Both the position numbers and the translations under genes were made by a program. 64,000 nt of DNA, taken from positions 50,798-114,797 of the forward strand of contig NZ_JAESDK010000014.1 of the NCBI RefSeq assembly GCF_019249245.1, written 5' to 3'. This DNA is from Alteromonas lipotrueiana (GTDB taxonomy: Bacteria > Pseudomonadota > Gammaproteobacteria > Enterobacterales > Alteromonadaceae). The stretch's first letter is position 1. The number at the start of each line of letters is the position of its first letter. Under the pieces are notes generated by a model. The model ran no database searches, had not been told where the DNA came from, and saw only the letters and a list, made by a program, of their open reading frames with translations. Shown piece after piece: positions 25,717-35,438 of this stretch.

Positions 25717-27195
25717 TTACAAAAAACGATTCAGATACTGCTGATGCCCAGGCAATTTGTCGACCGTACGCTCGATCTGCTGTTTAATTTGGTTCAGCAA
25801 CGTTTCTAACTCGGCTTTACTCATAGTATCGACCAGTGGATGGTACCGCTTTGGCATTAAACCCTGGCCAATCATCACCTGCTGCCATGAGTCATCAAAT
25901 AACTCACTGCCCTCGCGAAACACTCTACCAGTTTCGGTGAACAAGTCGATACGATGCCTTAAGCTGTCTGGCACATCCATCTGACGACAATGGCGCCAAA
26001 ATGGGGTATCAGTGCGCTCGGTAACATGATAATGCAAAATAATGAAGTCGCGAATATGTTCAATATCAAAATCGGCCTGACGATTATATTCGACCACGTC
26101 TTGCTCGATAATGTCACCATTTACCGGGAACATTCGCAAAAAGCGTACAATACCTTGCTGAATAAGATGGATGCTGGTGGACTCCAGTGGTTCCAGAAAC
26201 CCGCTGGCTAATCCCAGCGCCAGACAGTTTCGGTTCCATTGTTTGCGTCGCCGTCCGGTCCGAAAATGGATCACCTTGGGGTCGTTTAGCACCTTACCCT
26301 CAACCTTGTTCAACAAGGTCTGCTTCATGGCATCATCACTGACATACTGGCTACAAAATACCATGCCATTGCCCACCCGATGCTGCAGCGGGATTCGCCA
26401 TTGCCAGCCAGCATCGTGAGCAATACAGCGGGTATACGGCAGCGGTTCCTGGGTGGCTTCAGTTTGTACGGCCACGGCGCTGTCACAGGGTAACCAGTGC
26501 GACCAATCCTCGTAACCGGTGTGCATGGCTTTTTCAATCAGCAAACCCTGAAAACCCGTGCAGTCGATAAACATGTCGCCGTCAATGTGCTGACCATCAT
26601 CTAAAATCAGCTGCTCAATATGACCATCTTCCGGGCGCAGCCTGACCGAATTAATTTTGGCATCAATACGACGCAGCCCTTCTTTTTCAGCCAGCTTGCG
26701 TAAAAATTTGGCATAACTGGCGGCATCGATGTGATAAGCATAATTAAGCCCGTTATTAGGCAGGTGGGCAAACCGGTGTGCTTCAGCGGCCTGGCGTTCT
26801 AAGCAGTAGTCGCCAAAGTCGGTGCTCAGACCTTCTTGCAACCCCCGCAACCAGAAGTGTTGAAACCCGGCGGCCCAGCAATCTTTACCGGTGACACCAA
26901 AAGCATGCAGGTAGCTGTGATCGCGTTGTTTCCAGTTTTCAAAATTAATGCCCAGCTTAAACGTGGCATTCGTGGCCCGCATAAATTCCTGTTCGCTGAC
27001 TTTCAACAGCTTATGAAAAAACACCAGGGTAGGAATGGTGGCCTCACCCACGCCAACAGTCCCAATCTGCGAGCTTTCAATCAAGGTTACATCAACCTTT
27101 TTACCCAGAACCCGGGTGAAAGCTGCCGCTGCCATCCAGCCTGCCGTGCCACCTCCGGCAATCACAATTCGCGGTATCTTGTCTGTTTTAGCCAT
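25717..27195 (-). CDS. Flavin-dependent tryptophan halogenase family protein A
   Basis: FAD-dependent enzyme of the tryptophan halogenase family, 492 residues, cytosolic. It has dinucleotide-binding GGGTAGW (14-20), the GVGEATIP stretch (48-55), Lys80 at the position of the catalytic lysine of PrnA/RebH-type enzymes, WQWRIP (264-269) matching the WxWxIP halogenase signature, and SGFLEPLEST (331-340). All known key motifs are present, so flavin-dependent halogenation or a related oxygenation is possible. The substrate is unlikely to be free tryptophan given the sugar-uptake context. It follows the cupin gene with a 19-bp gap in the minus-strand operon. Confidence 0.88.
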   Translation of the reverse strand: MAKTDKIPRIVIAGGGTAGWMAAAAFTRVLGKKVDVTLIESSQIGTVGVGEATIPTLVFFHKLLKVSEQEFMRATNATFKLGINFENWKQRDHSYLHAFGVTGKDCWAAGFQHFWLRGLQEGLSTDFGDYCLERQAAEAHRFAHLPNNGLNYAYHIDAASYAKFLRKLAEKEGLRRIDAKINSVRLRPEDGHIEQLILDDGQHIDGDMFIDCTGFQGLLIEKAMHTGYEDWSHWLPCDSAVAVQTEATQEPLPYTRCIAHDAGWQWRIPLQHRVGNGMVFCSQYVSDDAMKQTLLNKVEGKVLNDPKVIHFRTGRRRKQWNRNCLALGLASGFLEPLESTSIHLIQQGIVRFLRMFPVNGDIIEQDVVEYNRQADFDIEHIRDFIILHYHVTERTDTPFWRHCRQMDVPDSLRHRIDLFTETGRVFREGSELFDDSWQQVMIGQGLMPKRYHPLVDTMSKAELETLLNQIKQQIERTVDKLPGHQQYLNRFL

Positions 27196-27214
27196 AATCT
27201 GTGTCTCTGGAATG

Positions 27215-28219
27215 TTAATGCTTTAAATGATTGACCAGCCAGGCTTTAAATTGCCGAATGGTAGCTTCGTCAAGCGTACCTAAAGGCCCCCGGGCGTGCT
27301 TTTCAATATAGTGATATTGGTCAGGTTCGGGATTGAACACATAATGATCAAACAGCGCCTGCCAGGCCTTGCGCTCGTGAGCGGGTAACTGGGCCAGGGT
27401 GAGAAGCGCATGATACAGCGTATTTTCGCTGCGACCGATAAAGGCCGGGACATCTCGCCACCAAAAATTAACCAGCATATTCACCGCTTCGATTCCCTCA
27501 ATATGATGCCACCACATCGAGGGGATATATAACGCATCGCCGGGGTTTAACTCTACCGTGTAGGCGTTGTCCAGCGCATGCTGAAAACGTGGAAACCGCT
27601 GCAAGTCAGGTGCGGTAAAATCGACCATACTGATTGCCTGACCGGCCGGCGTCAGGTGCAGCGGCCCGATATACAGATTTTTCACTTGTTCGGGGGCAAA
27701 AAGTGTAACTTTACGCTTGCCGGCGGTCACACAAATAATGTTGTCCGGAACATCGTAATGGGCTGCAATACGGCTTTTATTGCCGATCCATAACGTGGCC
27801 AAAGGTTCGGCTTCGGTGAGGGGCAGACTATTATGCTGCAAAAAGCCGGGCAGGCAGGACTCTACGCTGGTGGAGCCGATATACAACGAGTCGGGATGAG
27901 TCTGCTCAGCACGCTGTAACAGTTCATCCAGCACCTGGGTAAACGGCGCCCTATGGCGGGAAAAATTAAAGCCGGTCATGGTGCGGTTGTAAAACATTCT
28001 GCCGTCTTCGGCAAAGGGCAGGTGCATACAATCCACCTGCTTGCTGGCGTCAAATTGTTTTAAATAGGTGACCAATGCCTGATTACTGGTATTCGCGGCC
28101 TGAACCACCGGCCAGTGGCGCACCAACCCCGGTAACACTCTTGGGCTATCCCAGGCCCGTAATGCCGATAATAAATCGTTGGCGGCGGGGCAGCCTTCAC
28201 GCACAACCGGCTGGCTCAT
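27215..28219 (-). CDS. JmjC/cupin_8-like 2OG oxygenase
   Basis: Cupin-like protein of 334 residues related to JmjC-type protein hydroxylases (cupin_8). The HxD iron motif is in AAHYDVPDN (about residues 193-201), the distal His in MWWHHIEG (about 258-265), and a Lys-containing strand GKRKVTLFAP lies between them. A role in hydroxylating a protein or small molecule with 2-oxoglutarate follows from the family; the target is unknown. Only 1 bp separates its start from the end of sapC and 19 bp separate its end from halogenase A, so these genes are almost certainly co-transcribed and probably act together. Confidence 0.85.
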   Translation of the reverse strand: MSQPVVREGCPAANDLLSALRAWDSPRVLPGLVRHWPVVQAANTSNQALVTYLKQFDASKQVDCMHLPFAEDGRMFYNRTMTGFNFSRHRAPFTQVLDELLQRAEQTHPDSLYIGSTSVESCLPGFLQHNSLPLTEAEPLATLWIGNKSRIAAHYDVPDNIICVTAGKRKVTLFAPEQVKNLYIGPLHLTPAGQAISMVDFTAPDLQRFPRFQHALDNAYTVELNPGDALYIPSMWWHHIEGIEAVNMLVNFWWRDVPAFIGRSENTLYHALLTLAQLPAHERKAWQALFDHYVFNPEPDQYHYIEKHARGPLGTLDEATIRQFKAWLVNHLKH

Positions 28220-28220
28220 A

Positions 28221-28931
28221 TCAGGTTTCTCGACGGTCGGCGCGGCGGTGCATCAGGGTGTTAATTTGTGCCTGTGATGCCAGCAACATATACACAATTT
28301 CCAGCAGGCCTTGTTCGTGCAGTAAGTTAAGTTGTTCGCCCCCTAAGGCCGCCAGGGCTTCTTCATTAATCGTGAAAAAGCCGGATAACCGGTGGGGACT
28401 TTGTCCCGGGTGCTCAATATCCAGTACCATGGATTCAATCAGCTGCAGCTCGTCGCACAGATCGACCAGCAACTGATGTTTGGGCTGATTTTCATGTAAC
28501 GTGCTCAAAATATTACCGATATGATCGATATAGTCGGTATTGCCTCCATGGGATAAGAATACCGGTTCGCCATGTTCTTCGCTCACACATGGATGATCCA
28601 TGTCTACATGAATCGACAGTTGTTCGCTGTCAGGTGCGTTACGGCCAATTAAAAACGGGCCTTTTTCGACGACCAGCGGCCGGTAAGGGGCATCCCACTG
28701 GCCTGCTTTAATAAATACATTTTCACCCTGCTTTACACCGGTCAGAGCCACCAGCTGGAAGGCGCCTTGTTCATTGCGAGCAAACAGCAACGGATAATGG
28801 GCCTGGGCCAATCGGGCTTCGGCAGGATACACCGGAATACACATGGCCTGCTGATAGGGTTGAGTCACCAGCTCGGGCTGAATTTTCAGGTTTTTGTGTT
28901 CAACATTATTTAGTAATACATGATTCGCCAT
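28221..28931 (-). CDS. SapC family protein
   Basis: Protein of 236 residues of the SapC family, first named from a Campylobacter surface-layer export locus. Characteristic features are the N-terminal LNNVEHKNLKI and the central YPLLFARNEQGAFQLVAL. No signal peptide or transmembrane helix is seen. In marine Alteromonadales and in Caulobacter/Xanthomonas, SapC genes recur beside TonB receptors and halogenase-like genes in sugar loci; the molecular function is not established. It sits between halogenase B and the cupin gene with gaps of 30 and 1 bp. Confidence 0.85.
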   Translation of the reverse strand: MANHVLLNNVEHKNLKIQPELVTQPYQQAMCIPVYPAEARLAQAHYPLLFARNEQGAFQLVALTGVKQGENVFIKAGQWDAPYRPLVVEKGPFLIGRNAPDSEQLSIHVDMDHPCVSEEHGEPVFLSHGGNTDYIDHIGNILSTLHENQPKHQLLVDLCDELQLIESMVLDIEHPGQSPHRLSGFFTINEEALAALGGEQLNLLHEQGLLEIVYMLLASQAQINTLMHRRADRRET

Positions 28932-28961
28932 TGTTACTCCCCGGGACTGCAGACCTGAGTC

Positions 28962-30509
28962 TCAACCCTGATTATTTTGTTTAATAATGTGTTCAATAAG
29001 CTGTCGGTTACCGGGCAGACCGGCCAGCAACTGGCGGCTACGCTGGCGATTTTTTTGTACCCACGTCTGGGCCTGCTCATCTGGATTACCAGGGCTTTGC
29101 GGCACAAAGTTCATGCCACACAGGATAAACCAGTAGCTGGCCAGTGGAAAAATTTCATCCTGATAACAAAAGTCATGCAGGTTGGGTGTTCGATGCTGCC
29201 ACAAGCACAACCAGTCATTTAACTGCTCAGATGCACTGCTGGTGTTACTTACCGCACGCCAGTAGGCGCTATCGCGACGATCGCTTAATACATAATGTAG
29301 CTTCAGAAAGTCGACAATACGCTGCCACTTTGCCACCATTGACTGATTGTACTGGCGAGCCAGAGGCGCCAGGTTGTTTCGACAGGCCGGCAGTTGCGCC
29401 GCCAGCTTGCTTGCGGCCAACTCTATCATGACCAGCGCAGAAGCTTCTAAGGGTTCTAAAAAACCCGCCGAGCCCCCAATAGCGATACAGTTTTTTACCC
29501 ACGGGGTCTTACGGTAGCCTGGGGTAAAAGATAATTTTCGGATGTCGGCTTCATCTACCGGGGCGGTAGTGGTATCGCGCTCAAGATAATCCAGCAAGGT
29601 GGCTCTGGCGGTGGCCTCATCACAATACTGGCTACTATAAACACAGCCCACACCTTTACGGTGGGGCAGTGCAATATCCCACAACCAGCCATTGGCATGG
29701 GCTGTAGAGTGCGTGTTGGAGGCGATAGGGGTTTCATTACTTACATATCGGGCTTGTATCGCCAGCGCACTGTCATTAGGTAATACCGAGGCCTGGTCTT
29801 GCAAGGATATTTGATAGTGCTGACCAATCAGCTGCGCCGAAAAACCGCTGCAATCAACAAATAAATCACCAGGCACCGTCTGAGCCTCGTTGGCCAGTGA
29901 GTGAATATCACCTGACTCGTTACTGATAATATCGGTAACATGCATGCTAATAAGTTGTACGCCCAAATATTGCTGACAATGCTGTTTTAACAGGTTAGCA
30001 AATTTGTGCGCGTCCAGATGATAGCCATAGTTAGCCACCGCTGCATAGTCTGGGGTTTGTGGTTGTTTTGGTGCCTTTGCTGCCTGGCTTAGCTGTGGGT
30101 GCGCGGTAAACAATTCGGCAAACGAACTATTTGAACGGTGTGCTGCCCACCACGCCATAGGGTCGGTGTCGAACATTCCGGCCGGTAGCTCGAAAGGATG
30201 GTAATACGTGTCATCGGTGCCGGTATGGTGCCACTGGTTAAAGCAGGTGCCTTGCTTAAAGGATGCATCGCACTGACGAATCACCGTGGCTTCATCGAGA
30301 CCAATTTTTCGCAGTGTGTCGCGCATGGTCGGCCAGGTGCCTTCACCCACCCCCAAAATACCCACATCGGGCGATTCAATTAAGGTAATCTTCACATTAC
30401 GCGCTTTAACCGCGGCTGAGGAGGCAAGTATGGCGGCAGTCAACCAACCGGCCGCACCGCCGCCCATAATGACTACAGATTGTATTGCCGGGGAGTTTTC
30501 GTGCACCAC
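28962..30509 (-). CDS. Flavin-dependent tryptophan halogenase family protein B
   Basis: Second halogenase-family flavoprotein, about 515 residues. It has GGGAAGW near the N-terminus, GVGEGTWPT, and a Lys at about 85 in ASFKQGT. The signature reads WLWDIA (about 275-280), with Ala replacing the Pro of WxWxIP, and SAGFLEPLEASAL is also present. The GTG at 30509 is preferred over a TTG at 30566: AAGG lies 5 nt upstream, and the longer form adds an unconserved hydrophobic tail before the Rossmann fold. Activity may differ from true halogenases. It lies between the TonB receptor (164-bp gap) and sapC (30 bp). Confidence 0.85.
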   Translation of the reverse strand: MVHENSPAIQSVVIMGGGAAGWLTAAILASSAAVKARNVKITLIESPDVGILGVGEGTWPTMRDTLRKIGLDEATVIRQCDASFKQGTCFNQWHHTGTDDTYYHPFELPAGMFDTDPMAWWAAHRSNSSFAELFTAHPQLSQAAKAPKQPQTPDYAAVANYGYHLDAHKFANLLKQHCQQYLGVQLISMHVTDIISNESGDIHSLANEAQTVPGDLFVDCSGFSAQLIGQHYQISLQDQASVLPNDSALAIQARYVSNETPIASNTHSTAHANGWLWDIALPHRKGVGCVYSSQYCDEATARATLLDYLERDTTTAPVDEADIRKLSFTPGYRKTPWVKNCIAIGGSAGFLEPLEASALVMIELAASKLAAQLPACRNNLAPLARQYNQSMVAKWQRIVDFLKLHYVLSDRRDSAYWRAVSNTSSASEQLNDWLCLWQHRTPNLHDFCYQDEIFPLASYWFILCGMNFVPQSPGNPDEQAQTWVQKNRQRSRQLLAGLPGNRQLIEHIIKQNNQG

Positions 30510-30673
30510 ATTTGCCTTGTCAAAGCTCTTGGCAAGCGCCAAGAAAAGAAAAACAATCTTAAACAAACCGCCGCTAATAGGCAGCCGTTTGTTTAAAATG
30601 ATTTTGCCAGAATAGATACCGTGCGGCCAAAGATCGCCACACGGTATCGAAGGAGGTCAGTCCGTTTAACAGC

Positions 30674-33634
30674 CTACCAGAAATTGTAACGCAAGCCGAT
30701 ATTATAACGCGCTTCCTGGTCGGTAAGGTTCACCACCATGTTGGGGTGACGCGCATGAGCACGCTGGTATTCGCCGGTAATATTGATACCTTCCACAAAT
30801 ACTTCAAGCTGTTCATTCACCTGGTAGCGAACATTCACGTCAAACTGGTCGTAAGCTTCAACATAGGTTGGATTTTGGTTGCCGTTACCGTCAACGGTTG
30901 CAGCCAAAAATTTGTCACGCCAGTTCCAGGCCGCACGCACTTCCCAGGCATCCATTTCATAGAACAATACAGCATTGGCGGTATCACTTAGTCCCAACAG
31001 TACGAACTGGGTGTCGGTGCTGTAATTATCATATTCAACATCGCCGTCGACCATGGTGTAGTTCACTACAGTGCCAAAGCCGCTGTCACCAAATAAATGT
31101 TGTACCGCAAACTCCATACCATCTACAGAGCGGCTAGTATCAGAGTTAACCGGTTGGTTAATTGTAATAGGTAACAGTGGATCTTCGCCGTCGATACCAA
31201 CAATTTCACCAGCGGCGTTGGTATAGCCCTGATCAAAGAAGTACTGGCGCACCGCGGCAGCATCTTCGCCCACAGCCGCGACCGCTTCATTGTAACGTGG
31301 CCCACCCACAGGGGTGGCGATATCAAACAGGGTATCGGTGTACGTATCGGTACCAATAAAGTTGTCTACTTTCTTATCAAAGTAACCAATCGATACATAA
31401 CTGCCTTCGCCGTAGTAGTATTCGGTCGAAATATCGATGTTGGTTGACTCAAACGGCTCCAGATTCGGGTTGCCAGCGTTACCGGTACCGCCGTTAAAGC
31501 GTGCACCCAGATCGACCGTCAAACCGCCTTGCAGGTCAGCATATCCAGGACGGGTAATGGTTTGGCTGTACGATGAGCGAATAAACCAGTCTTCCATTAG
31601 CTCTAACTTAAAGTCGACCGAAGGAAGGAAATGACTATAGCCACCATCCAGCGATGTGAATTGTGAAGCACCATCAACCTGAACAATGCTGAATTCATTA
31701 GCACCAGACCAGCGCAGATAATCTATCTGCGGTACTTTGGCTTCAGAATCTACCGTGGTGTCTTCATAACGCACGCCTACAGACAACCAGGCCGGCATAT
31801 CACCAATATCAAACTGCATATTAGCCTGGGCATAAACCGCCCACTGTTTTTCTGTTACCCGGCGATCGGTATCGTAAGTAGAAGGCGCGCACAGCACCGT
31901 GCCACACGGACTGATGGTCTCGCCATTAGCAGCGGCAATAGACGATATCGCACTGATTAAATCGCCCATGCTGGAGGCATAATAAAATGGTTCCAGTTCG
32001 GCGGCATTACTGCCTAAGGTGTCATCAAAGCGACCGGGAAGATCCTGTTGCAGGAAAATATCATCCGGATAATCTTCAGCTGTACCATACCCGCCCCAGG
32101 TATCACGTTGCGCCACCGAGTAGGCAGAGCGGTTTTTCACTTCGATGCCCGATAAACCAAAGTCGATGCTGGTGATAATACCTTCATCTAAATAGTAATT
32201 ACCGCGAAATTGCAGTTGGTCAATTTCCGATTTCATAAAGCTGTTACGAAACGAGCTGCCCGAGGTGCTCATTAGTGCCGGGTCTAAGCCGGTGACGCCA
32301 TCGGCGAAACGGATGTCCATGACTGGGAAGTCTTGTGAATAATCCACTTCGGTTTGAGCGCGTTCAAACTGAACTGCACTGACCACATTGTTACTGCCCA
32401 GGTCATTTTCAGGCCCGGCTTCAGCAGTAGAGGTGTGAAAATCCAACTCTAAAGTCAGATTATCGGTAGCAATCCACTCAATGTTGGCGCCCAGTGATTT
32501 GTTTTCATTAATGGTAGTGTAATCGCTGGTACCCAGGCCTACATCGCAACAGGTATTGTCGGCATAAATGATCGGACCAATTACCGAGCCTGGCTCGTTA
32601 GTACCTTCGGTATACGCACCATACGCCGGTACGCCATTAAACCAGGTCGACAGTTGCTGACGCATGGTTTGGGTTTCCAGCTCTGAATAGGTGTAATCCA
32701 GGGTGGCTGTCACATCATCCACAGGACGATATTGTAAGGTCAGCTGACCATTAGTGCGGGTGCGGCGAACTTCATTGAAGTTATACGCCAGGTTACGGGG
32801 TACTGCATACAGGTCATTTTCACCCGGCAATCCGGTAAAACTGCCATCGCGTGGCAATGATCCCCAGTCGCCACCATCACCTTTGATGGTGTACCAGCCA
32901 TTGCCGGTTTCAGCCTGAGAAGAGCCGCTGTCGCGCTCCTGATAAGAACCGATAATCTGCACACCAAACTTGTCATCATTGAATGTCTGGCTGTAGATAC
33001 CCGAAACTTCCGGAGTGATGTCATTGCCGGTTTCGGTCGAGTTGTCGATGACGCCTTTTAAGCCAACACTGGCTTTTTTGCCGGGGTTACTTAATGGTTT
33101 TGCTGTTACCAGGTTCACCGTAGAACCGATACCACCGGTAGGCTGGTTGGCCAGACTGGTTTTGTAGACTTCTACCGCAGCCACGCCTTCTGAGGCCAGG
33201 TTTCCAAAATCATAAGAGCGTGAAGATGAAGCACTGGTGGCTTCAATATTCGCCGCCGGCATCTGACGACCGTTCAGAGTCACCAGATTATAGTCGGGGC
33301 CAAACCCACGTACTGTAATTCGACTGCCTTCACCGTTATTACGGTCAATCGCTACACCGGTAATCCGCTGCAGCGACTCAGCCAGGTTAGTATCTGGAAA
33401 TTTACCGATGTCTTCGGCAGAGATAGCATCGACCACGCCTGATGCTGCTTTTTTGGTGAGCATCGATTTGGTCAGACTTTCGCGGATCCCGCTTACTTCA
33501 ATAACCTCAAAGTTGCCGGCCTGAATTTCTTTTTCTTCAGTTTCTTGGGCCAGTACAGGGTAAGAGGCGACCGCGCCCATCACTAATGACAGACACGATG
33601 CAATACGTGTTTTTGAGAATGTGTGTGTTTTCAT
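30674..33634 (-). CDS. TonB-dependent receptor, carbohydrate-type
   Basis: Large outer-membrane receptor of about 986 residues of the Xanthomonas/Caulobacter TonB class that imports oligosaccharides. The ATG at 33634 is preferred to the in-frame upstream start at 33760: it begins a signal peptide (MKTHTFSKTRIASCL..VLAQ) and has GGGGA 7 nt upstream. The plug shows SAEDIGKFPDTNLAESLQRITGV and ITVRGFGPDYNLVTLNGRQMP, and the barrel ends YNIGLRYNFW. An AAGCGCTT operator-like palindrome lies 32-50 bp before the start. It heads the minus-strand series and is divergent from the permease/GH3 pair, which suggests uptake of a beta-glucan fragment. Confidence 0.93.
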   Translation of the reverse strand: MKTHTFSKTRIASCLSLVMGAVASYPVLAQETEEKEIQAGNFEVIEVSGIRESLTKSMLTKKAASGVVDAISAEDIGKFPDTNLAESLQRITGVAIDRNNGEGSRITVRGFGPDYNLVTLNGRQMPAANIEATSASSSRSYDFGNLASEGVAAVEVYKTSLANQPTGGIGSTVNLVTAKPLSNPGKKASVGLKGVIDNSTETGNDITPEVSGIYSQTFNDDKFGVQIIGSYQERDSGSSQAETGNGWYTIKGDGGDWGSLPRDGSFTGLPGENDLYAVPRNLAYNFNEVRRTRTNGQLTLQYRPVDDVTATLDYTYSELETQTMRQQLSTWFNGVPAYGAYTEGTNEPGSVIGPIIYADNTCCDVGLGTSDYTTINENKSLGANIEWIATDNLTLELDFHTSTAEAGPENDLGSNNVVSAVQFERAQTEVDYSQDFPVMDIRFADGVTGLDPALMSTSGSSFRNSFMKSEIDQLQFRGNYYLDEGIITSIDFGLSGIEVKNRSAYSVAQRDTWGGYGTAEDYPDDIFLQQDLPGRFDDTLGSNAAELEPFYYASSMGDLISAISSIAAANGETISPCGTVLCAPSTYDTDRRVTEKQWAVYAQANMQFDIGDMPAWLSVGVRYEDTTVDSEAKVPQIDYLRWSGANEFSIVQVDGASQFTSLDGGYSHFLPSVDFKLELMEDWFIRSSYSQTITRPGYADLQGGLTVDLGARFNGGTGNAGNPNLEPFESTNIDISTEYYYGEGSYVSIGYFDKKVDNFIGTDTYTDTLFDIATPVGGPRYNEAVAAVGEDAAAVRQYFFDQGYTNAAGEIVGIDGEDPLLPITINQPVNSDTSRSVDGMEFAVQHLFGDSGFGTVVNYTMVDGDVEYDNYSTDTQFVLLGLSDTANAVLFYEMDAWEVRAAWNWRDKFLAATVDGNGNQNPTYVEAYDQFDVNVRYQVNEQLEVFVEGINITGEYQRAHARHPNMVVNLTDQEARYNIGLRYNFW

Positions 33635-33665
33635 TGGTTTCCCCAGCCTTATGAATAACATCGCC

Positions 33666-33684
33666 AATGTGAAGCGCTTACATT
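33666..33684. promoter_or_regulatory. LacI-type operator before TonB receptor
   Basis: AATGTGAAGCGCTTACATT is a near-perfect palindrome around AAGCGCTT, 32 bp upstream of the receptor start. It shares its core with three other sites in the same intergenic region. Confidence 0.7.
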
Positions 33685-33795
33685 TATAGCTATCTGCAAA
33701 TGCTATGAGGCTCTTAATCGATAGATCAAATAACCCGGATGTAAGTCTTCGTGTCGGCAACGTAATTGTAAAAACGCAAACTAAGACGGTTTCTC

Positions 33796-33810
33796 TGTAA
33801 GCGCTTTCAT
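33796..33810. promoter_or_regulatory. LacI-type operator, middle site
   Basis: TGTAAGCGCTTTCAT carries the same AAGCGCTT core, midway in the 559-bp divergent region between the TonB receptor and the permease. Apart from the four operator-like sites and one promoter, that region is AT-rich and shows no gene. Confidence 0.65.
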
Positions 33811-34060
33811 AATACTTTACGAAGATGTTAATTGTAATGCAAGTGTTTTTAACTTGTTAATGGCGGGACGCGCCTGGTTCGATTCTTTATTCGAAAAGAC
33901 GCTATCGATTAAAAATTGAACTAACACATTGATGATATTATATTTATTCATCAATAGACCAGCCGATTATATCGTTTTGGTGCGGTACGAACCACCATCC
34001 CTAAGTAACCTGGTATTAATATTTAATGAGGAAACGAGAAAACCAAAAATTTAACTTCTC

Positions 34061-34100
34061 AAATGTAAGCGCTTGCATTGGGGCGAAAGCGCTTTATACT
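34061..34100 (+). promoter_or_regulatory. Permease/GH3 promoter overlapped by two LacI operators
   Basis: TTGCAT (34073-34078) and TATACT (34095-34100) form a -35/-10 pair with 16-bp spacing. One operator-like palindrome, AAATGTAAGCGCTTGCATT (34061-34079), covers the -35 box. A second, AAAGCGCTTT (34086-34095), lies in the spacer and touches the -10 box. Such placement predicts strong repression by a LacI-type protein. Transcription would start about 85 bp before the permease. Confidence 0.7.
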
Positions 34101-34193
34101 GCTACGCATTGTTAACGTTTATTAACAACAAATATATAACCTGGAAGAGGTCGATTCTGGGTCTGATAAGTTGTTTATTATAGAGGCAGCCTC

Positions 34194-35438
34194 ATGAATA
34201 CATCGGCACAAACTTCCATACTTGCGCAGCCGTCTACAACACGTTTTGCTCTGTGGGCACTCACATCATTGTTCTTTATGTGGGGGTTTATAACCGCTAT
34301 GAACGATGTACTAATTCCACATCTTAAATCGTTGTTCGCGTTAAGCTACACCCAGGCTATGCTGGTACAGTTTTGCTTTTTTGGTGCCTATTTTTTGGTA
34401 TCGATTCCCGCAGGTAAGCTGGTTAGTAAAATTGGCTACCAAAAAGGGATTGCCGTTGGGTTGACCACCGCCGCCATCGGATGCGTAATGTTTATACCGT
34501 CGGCATTTTTAGCCCAGTACAGTATGTTTCTGGCGTCTTTGTTTGTGTTAGCCAGTGGTGTAACCGTATTACAGGTCGCGGCCAATCCGCTGGTGACTGT
34601 CATGGGTGACCCAGATACCGCCTCCAGCCGTCTGACGATGACGCAGGCATTCAATTCGCTGGGTACCACCGTCGCCCCTATCATTGGCGGTATGTTGTTG
34701 TTCTCTTCGCATGGCGAGGCAGTAGAGACTAATGCCGATTCCGTTATTCTGCCGTACCTTGCACTGGCAGCCGCGCTGTTAATTATGGCGGTTGTTATGC
34801 TGAAAATCGCAATGCCAACGCCACCTACCGACAACACAGAGCTGCCCACCTCAGCTGACAGTTCGGTACTAAAACATCGACATCTGGCGCTGGGGGTTAT
34901 TGGTTTGTTTACATATGTCGGGGCTGAGGTAACCATCGGAAGCTTTCTGGTGAATTATCTGGGACTGGACAATGTTATGGGGATGGGCGAAAGCCAGGCC
35001 TCAAAATATATTGCTTACTACTGGGGCGGGGCAATGGTAGGGCGTTTTATCGGCGCGATAGTAATGCAAAAAGTGTCTGCCGGGAAGTTATTAGCCTTTA
35101 ATAGCGCGTTGTCTTGTGGCCTGATTATTTTATCAGTATCCAGCGATGGTTTATTGGCAATGTGGAGTATTCTGGCTGTCGGTTTATGTAACTCAATTAT
35201 GTTCCCCACTATTTTCAGCCTGGCACTTAAAGGGCTGGGTCAGCAAACCGCACAGGGCTCGGGCATGTTGTGTCTGGCTATTGTGGGTGGTGCAATCGTA
35301 CCGCTAGTGCAAGGCGCACTGGCTGACAGCATAGGTCTGCAACTCTCCTTTTTATTACCTCTAATTTGTTACTTTTATATTGCCTACTATGGGTTGGTAG
35401 GCAGCAAACCGGTCATCAGTAAGGAAGTTCATTCATGA
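34194..35438 (+). CDS. Sugar MFS permease, FucP/GluP type
   Basis: Inner-membrane sugar:H+ symporter of 414 residues with about 12 transmembrane helices, of the fucose/glucose-galactose (FHS) branch of MFS. Typical stretches are [24 protein letters not shown] at 19-42 (residues Trp, Gly, Asn, Asp conserved), [12 protein letters not shown] and GNNE-type core remnants such as [13 protein letters not shown]. It would import the monosaccharide released in the periplasm by the GH3 enzyme. Its stop overlaps the GH3 start as ATGA, so the two are translationally coupled. Confidence 0.9.
   Translation: MNTSAQTSILAQPSTTRFALWALTSLFFMWGFITAMNDVLIPHLKSLFALSYTQAMLVQFCFFGAYFLVSIPAGKLVSKIGYQKGIAVGLTTAAIGCVMFIPSAFLAQYSMFLASLFVLASGVTVLQVAANPLVTVMGDPDTASSRLTMTQAFNSLGTTVAPIIGGMLLFSSHGEAVETNADSVILPYLALAAALLIMAVVMLKIAMPTPPTDNTELPTSADSSVLKHRHLALGVIGLFTYVGAEVTIGSFLVNYLGLDNVMGMGESQASKYIAYYWGGAMVGRFIGAIVMQKVSAGKLLAFNSALSCGLIILSVSSDGLLAMWSILAVGLCNSIMFPTIFSLALKGLGQQTAQGSGMLCLAIVGGAIVPLVQGALADSIGLQLSFLLPLICYFYIAYYGLVGSKPVISKEVHS

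Noticed and set aside
33635..33760. 42-residue N-terminal extension of the large TonB receptor
   Set aside because: It precedes a complete signal peptide with a good ribosome-binding site and would place the operator palindrome inside the coding region.
34436..34936. 166-codon open frame antisense to the sugar permease
   Set aside because: A shadow of a clear FHS-type permease; low-complexity composition and no start signal.
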